From assembly GCA_964490935.1 (NCBI GenBank), contig CAZBEO010000061.1, positions 1 through 19,876 of the forward strand: a DNA stretch of 19,876 nucleotides, in the 5' to 3' direction. Positions within the stretch are counted from its first letter, which is position 1. Each line of letters starts with the position of its first letter. Both the position numbers and the translations under genes were made by a program. Below the pieces are notes generated by a model. That model worked only from the letters and a program-made list of their open reading frames with translations, searched no databases and was not told the origin of the DNA. The stretch comes from JAQVYB01 sp964490935. GTDB taxonomy: Bacteria; Verrucomicrobiota; Kiritimatiellia; RZYC01. Shown here piece by piece: positions 8,299 to 16,443 of the stretch.

Positions 8299-8327
8299 GT
8301 TTTAGGTGGCGGGGTGTAGGGCGTCAA
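8299..8327 (-). promoter_or_regulatory. candidate promoter for phoH block, near-leaderless
   Basis: On the minus strand TTGACG (8327-8322) and TAAAAC (8304-8299) are 17 nt apart. The predicted start of transcription would fall 3-4 nt before the phoH ATG, which fits the absence of a Shine-Dalgarno. A TATAAT-like sequence at 8335-8340 on the plus strand might instead serve the gene at 8412, but no good -35 accompanies it. Weak evidence, judged by eye. Confidence 0.3.
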
Positions 8328-8411
8328 TGGCATTTATAATCATTTTTTTGTGGCGTATGAGGCACAAATGTTTAAAACTCGCCATCAAATTCAACTGCGG
8401 AGGAATTCAGT

Positions 8412-9179
8412 ATGTCGAAGAATGTTTTGTGTTTAGTTGTGTATTCCATGATGGGTGTTTCAACGGTTTTTGCTTCCTCTAGTCGCCCCATGCTGACCTT
8501 AGAAAACCATTTTCCCGAACAATGGCAGGTCGAGGCGGGGGTCTACGGCAGCTATGAGGATTACGATAAAGACGAGAAAAACAACCTGGTTGATCACACG
8601 GCCTACTGGGGTACTCCGTATGTGCGAGTGGGGCTGTTGGACCGCTTGGCTGCTACGCTGAAGGTTCCTTACGGCAGCACCAGTATGAAGGTCGGCGAGG
8701 ACGGTTCCGGTTTTGGCGATGTGGTGGCTGGCCTGCAATTCCTGGCCTATGAGGACATCTTTCATTATCCGTTCATCATCCCGCATGTAGAAGCACGCCT
8801 GAATACGGGTGATGAGAAAAAAGGCTTGGGCGATGGCGCCAACTCCTTGACCTGTGGTTTGTCCGTGGGCAGTGTGATGTATGATTGCGTCACTATTATT
8901 GTGGATGGCCGCTACAAGTTCATTGAAAACGTGACCGAGAATTATTCGGTGGGCGGTTCGGTCATCTGGGATTTGGATACGCAATTCGCGCTCTTGGCCG
9001 AAGGGTACGTCGGCTCCATGAAGCGCGAGGATGCAGACGAAGTGATGCGCCCAATCTACGGCCAGGCTGGCATGGTCTATCGCGCCACCGAGAGCTTGGA
9101 CATCGGCCTGTATGGCGGCGGCGGGAAAGACGGAGCTCCTTCGGTAAGTACGACCCTGAAGGTGTCCTACACATTCTGA
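8412..9179 (+). CDS. outer-membrane beta-barrel protein, function unknown
   Basis: A 255-aa exported protein. GGAGG lies 8 nt before the ATG. Signal peptide at 1-~21 (cleavage near VFA|SSS). The mature chain alternates polar and hydrophobic residues in many short strands with aromatic ends (VEAGVYGSYEDY, YVRVGLLDRLAATLKV, FALLAEGYVGSM, LDIGLYGGGG), and it ends in TTLKVSYTF with a terminal phenylalanine, the signature read by the BAM machinery. This suggests a small barrel of about ten to twelve strands, similar in style to alpha-amylase/phenol MetA-pathway porin-like proteins, but I do not recognise a specific family. The next gene starts 14 nt later on the same strand, so the two likely form an operon. 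Unsure of substrate or whether it forms a pore. Confidence 0.78.
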   Translation: MSKNVLCLVVYSMMGVSTVFASSSRPMLTLENHFPEQWQVEAGVYGSYEDYDKDEKNNLVDHTAYWGTPYVRVGLLDRLAATLKVPYGSTSMKVGEDGSGFGDVVAGLQFLAYEDIFHYPFIIPHVEARLNTGDEKKGLGDGANSLTCGLSVGSVMYDCVTIIVDGRYKFIENVTENYSVGGSVIWDLDTQFALLAEGYVGSMKREDADEVMRPIYGQAGMVYRATESLDIGLYGGGGKDGAPSVSTTLKVSYTF

Positions 9180-9193
9180 TTACGGGCGGCCTC

Positions 9194-10300
9194 ATGTTCT
9201 ACAGCGGATTGATTGGCTCCAGATGGCTGATCCATCCGCTTTTTTTTGCAGTGATGGCGTTGGGGTGTTTGTATCCCTCGGTGCATTCACTTTCAGCGCA
9301 ACGGTTGGATAATGCATCCGGCGATTCGATTTGGACCTTGGATGAAATCACCCGGGAACGCGGCTTGCTTCGCGCCCGCCCTCCGCAGGAGGTGGTTGAA
9401 CAATGCACCACGCTGATTGAAAACAAAACGTTGTCCACGGTGGGTCTGGCGCAGATGTATCACGAACGCGGAGTGGCGCGGTTCGCGATGGGGGACTACG
9501 ATGAGGCCTTGCGCGACTTCGATCAGGCATTGTTGCTGAATCCCTCGTTCGCGTATGCGCTGGTGGAAAAGGCGCGTGTGTATGTGGCGCGTGGCGAGTT
9601 CAGCCGGGCCGCCGGGATGCTGGATGCGGCGGGACCCCTGAAAAACGATCCGCTGGTGATGGGCTCGCGGGCACTGATTTTCATAAAATCGGCTCACTAT
9701 GACGAGGCGCTTCCCCTACTGAACGAGGCCCTGAAAAACAATCCGGAAGAGGCCCGCCTCTATATTCTTCGGGCCATGGTGTATTACGCACAGAAGCAAA
9801 CCGGGGCAGGGGATAACGATATGGCGCAGGCCCGGCGATTGAACCCGGAGTGGGTCCAAGCCTACAATCAGGCACTGCGGGAATCGAAGGAAGACCGGCC
9901 CGTCAAACCGGCTGCCGAAGCGGTGATGGTGCCGATGACTCCGAATGAGGCACTAGAATCCATTACGCAACTTTATGGGGAGGGGAAGTATGCGGCGGCC
10001 TGTCGCGAAGCGGATGGAATACTCGAACGCGAGCCGGAGTTGCTGCGTATCCGTTTTTACCGTGCCCGCAGCCTGCTGGCGCAGGGCAAGCAGGCCGCCG
10101 CCATTCCCGATCTGACCTGGCTGATCGATCAGGCGGGCCCCCGCGAGGACTTGTGCCTCCTCCGGGCGCACGCCCATTATGCCTCCAACCGATATGCTGA
10201 AGCGCTTGCGGATTACCGCCGCGTGTTGGATATCAATCCGCAATCGGACGAGGCCGCTCAGTGGATTCGGCGCATTCAGGAAGAAGCCGGGCTTCCGTAA
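9194..10300 (+). CDS. exported TPR-repeat protein
   Basis: A 368-aa protein. The N-terminus carries a long hydrophobic stretch (~11-35) that can act as a signal peptide or anchor; an ALGC at 22-25 is close to a lipobox but lacks the usual Leu at -3, so lipidation is uncertain. Repeated helix pairs of TPR type fill the rest: YHERGVARFAMGDYDEALRDF (~90-112), the following units to ~220, then a linker (~225-250) and a second set from ~250 to 360, with YRARSLLAQGKQAAAI and AHYASNRYAEALADY. TPRs are protein-binding scaffolds. Only 14 nt separate it from the barrel gene upstream, so it may act with that barrel at the envelope. The ribosome site is weak (GGGCGG), which fits coupled translation. Confidence 0.82.
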   Translation: MFYSGLIGSRWLIHPLFFAVMALGCLYPSVHSLSAQRLDNASGDSIWTLDEITRERGLLRARPPQEVVEQCTTLIENKTLSTVGLAQMYHERGVARFAMGDYDEALRDFDQALLLNPSFAYALVEKARVYVARGEFSRAAGMLDAAGPLKNDPLVMGSRALIFIKSAHYDEALPLLNEALKNNPEEARLYILRAMVYYAQKQTGAGDNDMAQARRLNPEWVQAYNQALRESKEDRPVKPAAEAVMVPMTPNEALESITQLYGEGKYAAACREADGILEREPELLRIRFYRARSLLAQGKQAAAIPDLTWLIDQAGPREDLCLLRAHAHYASNRYAEALADYRRVLDINPQSDEAAQWIRRIQEEAGLP

Positions 10301-10301
10301 A

Positions 10302-10375
10302 GTCGCAAAAGAACGCATAGAGCGCATAGAAAGAGGGGAGAGATTCTCACACAAAGCCACGGAGGCACGAAGGAA
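10302..10375. repeat. AG-rich dispersed-type intergenic repeat
   Basis: Low-complexity stretch containing CGCATAG twice, 9 nt apart (10314 and 10323), then a CACAAAGCCACGGAGGCACG block. From memory, similar sequences recur between genes in many PVC and other environmental genomes, often giving spurious LCALCVL-type open frames on the opposite strand. That recall cannot be checked here; only the internal repeat is seen directly. Confidence 0.5.
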
Positions 10376-10394
10376 GAGGGGGGGCGAAAATCCC

Positions 10395-10419
10395 GGGAGG
10401 GCCCGTGTCCCCACGGGCC
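10395..10419 (+). repeat. REP-like hairpin, plus orientation
   Basis: GGGAG (10395-10399) is followed by a perfect 8-bp stem GGCCCGTG / CACGGGCC with a TCCC loop (10408-10411). Same layout as the element at 10480-10504 but with a different stem sequence. Confidence 0.8.
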
Positions 10420-10479
10420 AAGCGGAGAGTGAGAGCGCGGGAGAAGAGAAAATAAGGAATGAGTTGGGGGAAAATAAAA

Positions 10480-10504
10480 GGACATTGGGGACAATGTCCC
10501 TCCC
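10480..10504 (-). repeat. REP-like hairpin, minus orientation
   Basis: A perfect 8-bp stem GGACATTG / CAATGTCC with loop GGGA, then CTCCC. On the minus strand it reads GGGAG + stem + TCCC + stem, the same layout as 10395-10419, so the two form an inverted pair 60 nt apart. Confidence 0.8.
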
Positions 10505-10550
10505 GGAATTTTCATTCATCTGCATCTTCCGCTTTTCGGAGATAATCATT

Positions 10551-10579
10551 TTGCTTGGCGGCTCTTTATAAACTATGCT
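10551..10579 (+). promoter_or_regulatory. candidate promoter for fmt-recQ
   Basis: TTGCTT (10551-10556) and TATGCT (10574-10579) are 17 nt apart. The predicted start of transcription leaves a leader of about 85 nt before the fmt ATG. Consensus match by eye only. Confidence 0.45.
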
Positions 10580-10670
10580 GCCCGCATTACAAACTGCGCG
10601 AATTCTTCCATGCGGGAGACTGCAGCATGCGCGGAGCAGTCATTAAAATGTCCACGTCGGGAGCGAAACG

Positions 10671-11606
10671 ATGAAGTTGGTTTTTATGGGATCGGATGAA
10701 ATAGCCTGCCCGTCTTTGCGGCAGCTTGCCGGACGGTCGGATTTCAATCTGGTTGGAATTGTCTCACAGCCGGATCGACCACAGGGGCGGAACAAAAAGT
10801 CTGCACCGTGTGCCTTGAAGGCCCTCGCCGAGGAGTTGGGCTTGCCGGTGTTTGCTCCGGAACGCATCGGGAGCGCAGAGGCCGTCAGCCAAATACAGTC
10901 CATGCGTCCGGAGTTGATTGTCGTGGTGGCTTACGGGCAGTACATCCCGGAAAGCATTCTCTCCATACCAACGAGAGGCGCTATCAATCTGCATCCCTCG
11001 CTGCTGCCAGCCTACCGGGGTGCCTCCCCGATTCAACAGGCCGTGGCGCATGGCGAGACGGAGACCGGCGTGACGATTCTATATGTTTCCAAGGAAATGG
11101 ATGCCGGGGATATGCTGCTGCAGGAAGCGACGCCGATCGGCGAGGAGGAAAACGCCGTGGACCTGGGAAAACGTTTGGCGGCGTCAGGTGCGCTGCTGCT
11201 GGTGAAGGCCATCGACCAGTTGCGGCTCGGTACGGCCTGTGCAGTCCCGCAAGATTCCGCCTCCGCCACGGTCGTACACAAATTGAGCAAAGAAGATGGG
11301 CGCATCCAGTGGACGTCGAGTGCACGTGAAATCAACCACCGCATTCGTGGATTTCAACCTTGGCCCGTCTGTTATCTGGAGCTGGGAAAAGACACCGGGC
11401 GCTGGCTTCGGGTGTATCGGGCGCGCGTGGAAGCAGCGCCGGGTGAGCCGGGCCGCGTGCTTTCCACGAGCGGGGAAGGACCCCTGGTTGGAACGGGCGA
11501 TGGGAGCCTGCGTTTGCTGGAGGTTCAGCCGGAGGGCAAGAAGCGAATGAGCGGTTCCGCGCTGGTATGCGGTCGCCAAGTGACGGAAGGCATGATGCTG
11601 AATTGA
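10671..11606 (+). CDS. fmt: methionyl-tRNA formyltransferase
   Basis: A 311-aa cytoplasmic enzyme that formylates initiator Met-tRNA using 10-formyl-THF. The N-terminal Rossmann-like domain starts KLVFMGSDEIACPSL. The catalytic triad is present at the canonical positions: Asn106 and His108 in AINLHPSLLPAYRG, and Asp144 in KEMDAGDM. The C-terminal OB-like domain begins near 205 (KLSKEDGRIQW, REINHRIRGFQPWP). Full length for the family. GGAG lies about 8 nt before the ATG. It is followed after 27 nt by recQ on the same strand, so the two are probably one transcript. No deformylase gene (def) adjoins it, though fmt and def are often neighbours. Confidence 0.97.
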   Translation: MKLVFMGSDEIACPSLRQLAGRSDFNLVGIVSQPDRPQGRNKKSAPCALKALAEELGLPVFAPERIGSAEAVSQIQSMRPELIVVVAYGQYIPESILSIPTRGAINLHPSLLPAYRGASPIQQAVAHGETETGVTILYVSKEMDAGDMLLQEATPIGEEENAVDLGKRLAASGALLLVKAIDQLRLGTACAVPQDSASATVVHKLSKEDGRIQWTSSAREINHRIRGFQPWPVCYLELGKDTGRWLRVYRARVEAAPGEPGRVLSTSGEGPLVGTGDGSLRLLEVQPEGKKRMSGSALVCGRQVTEGMMLN

Positions 11607-11633
11607 ACGCGGCGATTAGAAGGCGGAGCGACG

Positions 11634-13823
11634 ATGACGAATAAATCAATCAACGATAAACCGGAAACCGCGCAGCAGGTTTTGAAACGGCTGTTTGGGT
11701 TCGATGCGTTTCGGGCCAATCAGCGGGAAATCATAGAAGCCATCTTGGCGCGGCAGGATGCCTTTGTGGTGATGCCGACCGGCGGCGGCAAGTCGTTGTG
11801 TTATCAGTTGCCGGCCTACCTGATGAAGGGGACGTGCCTGGTGATCAGTCCCTTGATTTCGCTGATGAAGGACCAAGTGGATGCGGCGCGGGCCATTGGC
11901 TTGGGTGCCGAGTATCTGAACAGTTCGCTGTCCGGCACGCAGCAGTCCGAGGTGTTGCGGCAATTGACGATGAATGAACTGGACCTGATTTACGTGTCGC
12001 CGGAGCGCTTTGCGATGGAGTCGTTTCTCGCCGCGCTGGATCGGATCGAACTCAGCTTCACCGCCGTGGATGAGGCTCATTGCATTTCGGAGTGGGGTCA
12101 TGATTTTCGTCCGGATTATCTGAATCTCTCGATACTGGTGAAGCGGTTCTCGAACGTGCCGGTGGCGGCCTTCACCGCCACCGCCACCCAACGGGTGCAG
12201 GAGGATGTGGTCGCACGGTTGGGCTTGCGCCGCCCTCACATGGTGCGTGCCTCGTTCAATCGCCCGAATTTATATTATCGGGTGACGCCCAAGGAGAGCC
12301 CCGAGCAGCAGATTCTATCCTTTATCAAAGAGCACAAAAACGAGGCGGGAATTGTGTACCGCACGACCCGGAAAAGCGTGGAATCTACCACTCGTCAACT
12401 GGTGGCAAAGGGAATCAAGGCGCTGCCGTATCATGCGGGCTTGGCAGCGGAGAAGCGATCGGCCAATCAGGAGGCGTTCAATCGGGACGAGGTCGATGTG
12501 ATCGTGGCGACCATTGCATTCGGGATGGGCATTGATAAATCCAATGTGCGGTTTGTGCTCCATGCCGATTTGCCAAAAAACATTGAGGGCTATTACCAGG
12601 AAACCGGACGGGCCGGGCGCGATGGCGAACCCTCCGTGTGCCAACTCCTGTTTGGGCGTGGCGATATTCCAAAAATGCGCTATTTCATTGATCAGATCGA
12701 GGGCGAATCGGAACGCCAACACGCTATTCACTGCCTGAATGAAATGGCGGGTTATGCCTCACGGAATATTTGCCGCCGCCGCCAACTTTTACAGTATTTC
12801 GGAGAAACCTACGCGCATGAGAATTGCAAGACCTGCGACATTTGCACCGACGAAGCGGAACAGGAAGACGCTACGCGGGATGCGCAGATTGTGATGTCGG
12901 CGATTGCCCGCACGGGCGAACGGTTCGGCATCACGCACATCGTGGATGTCATTGCCGGGGCCAATACGGAGCGTATCCGCCAATTGGGCCACGATCAAAT
13001 CAAGACCTACGGGGCGGGGAAAAGTCACGATAAGCAGCATTGGCGGCGCATCATCGACAATCTGCTGGCCCATGAATTAGTGGTGCAAACGGATGAGCGC
13101 TATCCAACTTTGCGTCTGAGTGAACAGGCCGCTGATGTCCTGTACGGCAGGAGGCCGTTTCTGGTCTTGCGGCAGAAAGAAACCGTTTCGGCACCCAAAA
13201 GGCGGTCGGAAGAATTTGAATACAATCAGGAATTATTTGAAGCACTCCGTGCATTGCGCAAAGAACAGGCGGATGCCGGTGGTGTGCCGCCTTTTGTGGT
13301 CTTTTCGGACCGCACGCTGCATGAAATGGCGTGTGAAATGCCGGTGGATCAGGAAGGACTGCTGCGCATTTCGGGTGTCGGCGCTGTGAAATTTGAACGT
13401 TACGGAACACTGTTCGCGGAAGGCATTGCGAAGTTCCGCGCAGCGCATCCCGAGGTGACGCCCGGGACTGTCAAGTCGGTCGAATTCCGTTTGCCAAAAA
13501 AGACGAAAAAACATGCAGCCAAAGGGGAAAGTCTGGAAACCACCTGGAATTTATTTCAGCAGGGCGTGCCTCTGCCGGAGATTGCCCGGCAACGTGAGTT
13601 GACGCTCGGCACGGTTGTTTCTCATCTGGAAACCTTGGCAGCGGATGGGAAAACGGCGTCTTTCGATATTGATCAATATGTGCCTGCGGCAAAACGCCTG
13701 CTGATAGAGCAATTGTTTGCGAAGCATGGCGACGAACGTCTCGCGCCGGTGGTGGCCGCCGTCGGTGAGGGAGTCACCTATGATGACGCGCGGTTGGTAA
13801 GGCTCTGGATGAAGATGCCCTGA
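11634..13823 (+). CDS. recQ: ATP-dependent DNA helicase RecQ
   Basis: A 729-aa superfamily 2 3'-5' DNA helicase for recombination and fork repair. Q-motif region FGFDAFRANQREII (~21-34), Walker A MPTGGGKS (47-54), DEAH box VDEAHCISEWGHDFRPDY (145-162), motif III AFTATAT (179-185), motif VI YYQETGRAGRDGEPS (320-334). The zinc site of the RQC domain uses Cys380, Cys398, Cys401 and Cys404. The RQC winged helix spans ~410-510 and an HRDC domain ~530-605. A further ~100 residues (~630-729) contain a helix-turn-helix of the kind found at the C-terminus of some RecQ proteins (PEIARQRELTLGTVVSHLE). GGAG lies 5 nt before the ATG. Its stop is only 12 nt from the stop of the convergent glycoamylase gene. 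Confidence 0.97.
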   Translation: MTNKSINDKPETAQQVLKRLFGFDAFRANQREIIEAILARQDAFVVMPTGGGKSLCYQLPAYLMKGTCLVISPLISLMKDQVDAARAIGLGAEYLNSSLSGTQQSEVLRQLTMNELDLIYVSPERFAMESFLAALDRIELSFTAVDEAHCISEWGHDFRPDYLNLSILVKRFSNVPVAAFTATATQRVQEDVVARLGLRRPHMVRASFNRPNLYYRVTPKESPEQQILSFIKEHKNEAGIVYRTTRKSVESTTRQLVAKGIKALPYHAGLAAEKRSANQEAFNRDEVDVIVATIAFGMGIDKSNVRFVLHADLPKNIEGYYQETGRAGRDGEPSVCQLLFGRGDIPKMRYFIDQIEGESERQHAIHCLNEMAGYASRNICRRRQLLQYFGETYAHENCKTCDICTDEAEQEDATRDAQIVMSAIARTGERFGITHIVDVIAGANTERIRQLGHDQIKTYGAGKSHDKQHWRRIIDNLLAHELVVQTDERYPTLRLSEQAADVLYGRRPFLVLRQKETVSAPKRRSEEFEYNQELFEALRALRKEQADAGGVPPFVVFSDRTLHEMACEMPVDQEGLLRISGVGAVKFERYGTLFAEGIAKFRAAHPEVTPGTVKSVEFRLPKKTKKHAAKGESLETTWNLFQQGVPLPEIARQRELTLGTVVSHLETLAADGKTASFDIDQYVPAAKRLLIEQLFAKHGDERLAPVVAAVGEGVTYDDARLVRLWMKMP

Positions 13824-13835
13824 ATGGCTGGCAGA

Positions 13836-16400
13836 TCAGTTGCGCGTATTGCTTAGCGAGATGGAATCCACATAGACCGTGCCCGCGATGTTGATTTTAT
13901 CGGGCTCCACAAAGACGAGGATTCGGTCGATGGCGGATCGGTCGATCTCGGTGAGTTTGGACAGGTCGAAAAAGAGAGGCGACCAGGCATTCGGATTGAT
14001 GGCATGTTCCAGGGTGGTGTCTTGTTGGTCACCGTGGAGGTCAATGAAGCGCAGAACGAAATCGGCGCGTCCCGCCACCCATATCGAGAGGTAACGGTAA
14101 TGACTCATGTCGCGGATGTCCGGGAAGGCGGTCAGGCAGGCCCAGCGATCAGTCTCCGCTTCTTTGCGATAGGAAATTTCGAGGCAACCGCTTCCTTCGA
14201 GTGAGGCGTCCGTGGTGCGCTGCGCCGTCAGCACGGGACCGGGAGAAATCCAGCGAATGAACGGGCGGGCCTCGTCGAAGTGTTCGAGTGAAAATTCCGC
14301 TGGAGGCGTTTGATCCGGTAGGGTGATCGGATCGCTGCATACGATATCCGAGCGGGCACCTGAAATATCTTCGGCACGCAGGGCGATGTAGTACGGATGA
14401 ATACTCGGAGGAAGCCGGGTGGCGCAGGATAGATCGGATGCGGCCAGAGGGCGTGTTTCGGTGCCGGGCAGAGGCGTGGCGCGTTGGAAGGCACGCTCAT
14501 CGCGTATAAGCGAGTGCGCGTAGCGGGCATGGTCGCGAAAAACCGGTAGTGCGCCGGGGTCTTCTTCCTGTCGCCAGGTGAGCGTCAATTCACCCGGCAT
14601 TCTGGAGGGAAGCGCTTGAAGGAGCGTCGGCGCTTTCGGTGCAGCGATGGAAGGCGTATTGGCCAGATGCAGATGATCCAGAAGGAATACGCCCCGCGCC
14701 TCGGGATGGCGCGGCTCGGCCTGCACGAGAATGCGCCGAATGGAGGAGAGGCGGCATTCCGGCGATTCGGCGGGCAGGGGATAATAGTGTTTCCGCCATT
14801 CGTTGAATTCGGGACCTCGGATCACGTCTTTCAACGCAGTGGTTTTTCCGTTTTCATCCTCGAGGGCAAAGGAAAGTTCGGGCCTTCCTTTCACCCAGAC
14901 GGCGAGATAACGGTAAGGAGAAAAATCAGTCAACGCGGGAAGCAGGGCGAGCGGGGCGTTTTGTTTTTCGTTTTTGTCGTAGTTGATTTGCAGGGCTCCA
15001 GTGCCTTCGGCGGTGGACTCGGCGGTAAGACGTACGGAATAGGCAGCGGAGGGCTGCACAGTGAGGGTGGGGGCGAGTCCGGGTGCGGGCTCTTCAAAGT
15101 CATCCAGGACGCCGGTGAAGCCGACGCGGTTCAGGGCGTCCGCTATTTCGGGATTGCTCATGAAGAGGCGGTGGACGAATCCGTCTTTGGCGTTGGCCAA
15201 CATGCCCAAGAGGATGCCCTGATGAATGGTGGTATAGCTTCGATTGAACCAGTCGTTTTTCGGGCTGAAGGATTCGTAGAAGCCGTATTCGCCCCAGAGT
15301 TCATTGGAGTAGGCAGAGTACATGGCTTGTATGGCGTCGAGGGAATATTCCGGGGCGAAGGGTATGGCGGCGATGGCGGCGGCGGGGCAGAGTACGGCGT
15401 CGCGGTTCACCGGTCCGACCAGCGGTGGATAGCCGTAGGGCTCGTAACCGGACGGGCCCATGCAGTCGGTGATGCCCCAGAGAGATTTTCCCGGATAGAG
15501 CACGTCCGCAGCGAGCGCATAGTTGGCCCGCACGGCCAGCCGGGTTGACTGAAAATAATCGGCGGTTCGGTCCTGTCGGTGGTTGAAGTCGATCCAGACG
15601 TGCGGTTGCAACAGGTGCATCAGGGCGGGGGAGCTGATAAAGCGGGTTCCACCCGGGGTGGTGTTCCATTCCAGCGAGGCCGTCCAGCCGTCATACCAGC
15701 AGGAAATGGGAACGGGGTGGTTCGTGGACGCGAGGGCAAGGAGGTACGCGAGGACGCCCCGAAAATCCTGGTGACTGGTCAGACGAAGGTCTGGTTTGAA
15801 TCCATTTTCGGGCGACCATTGAGCGGCGAGTGTGGGTTGGCGGCGCCCCTGGGAATCGGAGAGCATCCAGGTCCATTCGATGCCGCCGAGAAGTTCTTCA
15901 CAGCATCGACGTATTTCCAGCTCAGCGTCGTTATCGGCGCGGTCGAAAAAGGCGCGTGCAGTATAGAGTCCCGCCGCCAGGGTGGCGGTTGCCAAGGTGT
16001 GTGCGCCGGGTTGGGCGTTCGGCGTGAGCGAGGCGGGTTCGCGTGTTTGAAGGTTGCAGCCTTCGGCCCAGAATCCGTGAAAACGTGGGAGGGCGCTGAA
16101 CTGGGAGAGCAATCGTAGCGTAGCGTCGGACGCTTCGGTGCGGGCGATCCATTCGCGCTCGGCACCGAGGCAGAACGCCGTGAGCAGGAATCCGGCACCT
16201 TCCGTGGAGAGGAGTTCCGGCTCGCCGATGCGGTGTGCGATGAGGGCGTTGGTGGTGCTGGTTTTCCAGAAGTAATCAAAGGCCTTTTCCATGATCTGCG
16301 CCGGGGCCGGCGCGGCTTGAAGCGGCGCGGACGGAATCAAGGTTTGGATGGAGAGGGCGAATATGAAAATCAGCTTGCAGGCGTTACGCATGTCATTCAT
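13836..16400 (-). CDS. secreted glycoamylase-family (PF10091/GH144-like) enzyme with two jelly-roll domains
   Basis: An 854-aa exported protein. AAGGA lies 5 nt before the ATG; signal peptide 1-~30 (APLQAA). The (alpha/alpha)6-type catalytic region at ~33-425 carries family motifs: FDYFWKTST (41-49), STEGAGFLLTAFCLGAEREWI (65-85), GIEWTWML (173-180), HVWIDFNHRQD (267-277), LWGITDCMGPSGY (307-319), LCPAAAIAAIPFAPE (337-351) and LWGEYGFYESF (368-378). Relatives include GH144 endo-beta-1,2-glucanases and uncharacterised COG5368 proteins; the substrate is not proven. After this come a jelly-roll domain (~431-582), an Fn3-like region (~588-695), and a second jelly-roll (~705-852). Both jelly-rolls share YRYL.[VI]WV.G and a closing [LV]D strand with the small protein at 379-990. 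No obvious operon partner; the MORN gene lies 179 nt upstream on the same strand. Confidence 0.88.
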   Translation of the reverse strand: MNDMRNACKLIFIFALSIQTLIPSAPLQAAPAPAQIMEKAFDYFWKTSTTNALIAHRIGEPELLSTEGAGFLLTAFCLGAEREWIARTEASDATLRLLSQFSALPRFHGFWAEGCNLQTREPASLTPNAQPGAHTLATATLAAGLYTARAFFDRADNDAELEIRRCCEELLGGIEWTWMLSDSQGRRQPTLAAQWSPENGFKPDLRLTSHQDFRGVLAYLLALASTNHPVPISCWYDGWTASLEWNTTPGGTRFISSPALMHLLQPHVWIDFNHRQDRTADYFQSTRLAVRANYALAADVLYPGKSLWGITDCMGPSGYEPYGYPPLVGPVNRDAVLCPAAAIAAIPFAPEYSLDAIQAMYSAYSNELWGEYGFYESFSPKNDWFNRSYTTIHQGILLGMLANAKDGFVHRLFMSNPEIADALNRVGFTGVLDDFEEPAPGLAPTLTVQPSAAYSVRLTAESTAEGTGALQINYDKNEKQNAPLALLPALTDFSPYRYLAVWVKGRPELSFALEDENGKTTALKDVIRGPEFNEWRKHYYPLPAESPECRLSSIRRILVQAEPRHPEARGVFLLDHLHLANTPSIAAPKAPTLLQALPSRMPGELTLTWRQEEDPGALPVFRDHARYAHSLIRDERAFQRATPLPGTETRPLAASDLSCATRLPPSIHPYYIALRAEDISGARSDIVCSDPITLPDQTPPAEFSLEHFDEARPFIRWISPGPVLTAQRTTDASLEGSGCLEISYRKEAETDRWACLTAFPDIRDMSHYRYLSIWVAGRADFVLRFIDLHGDQQDTTLEHAINPNAWSPLFFDLSKLTEIDRSAIDRILVFVEPDKINIAGTVYVDSISLSNTRN

Positions 16401-16443
16401 TCGTATCCTTATATTTTTTACTCTGCGTGCTCACTCTCTGCCC

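Larger units (their letters stand above)
10301..10670. other. 370-nt gene-free spacer rich in dispersed repeats
   Basis: Between the TPR gene and fmt there is no credible coding sequence. In order it holds an AG-rich dispersed-type repeat (10302-10375), a REP-like hairpin on plus (10395-10419), an AG-rich stretch, a second REP-like hairpin on minus (10480-10504), and a candidate fmt promoter (10551-10579). Short open frames here run through repeats and are not supported as genes. Confidence 0.75.

Noticed and set aside
9953..10549. 198-aa minus-strand open frame across the TPR 3' end and spacer
   Set aside because: It runs through the dispersed repeat and REP-like hairpins and gives typical spurious low-complexity peptide; the TPR frame explains the left part.
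10179..10571. 130-aa plus-strand open frame leaving the TPR gene
   Set aside because: Starts inside the TPR gene in another frame and continues through intergenic repeats.
14616..15548. 310-aa open frame on plus inside the glycoamylase-family gene
   Set aside because: Antisense shadow in GC-rich coding sequence; the minus-strand protein carries family motifs throughout this span.
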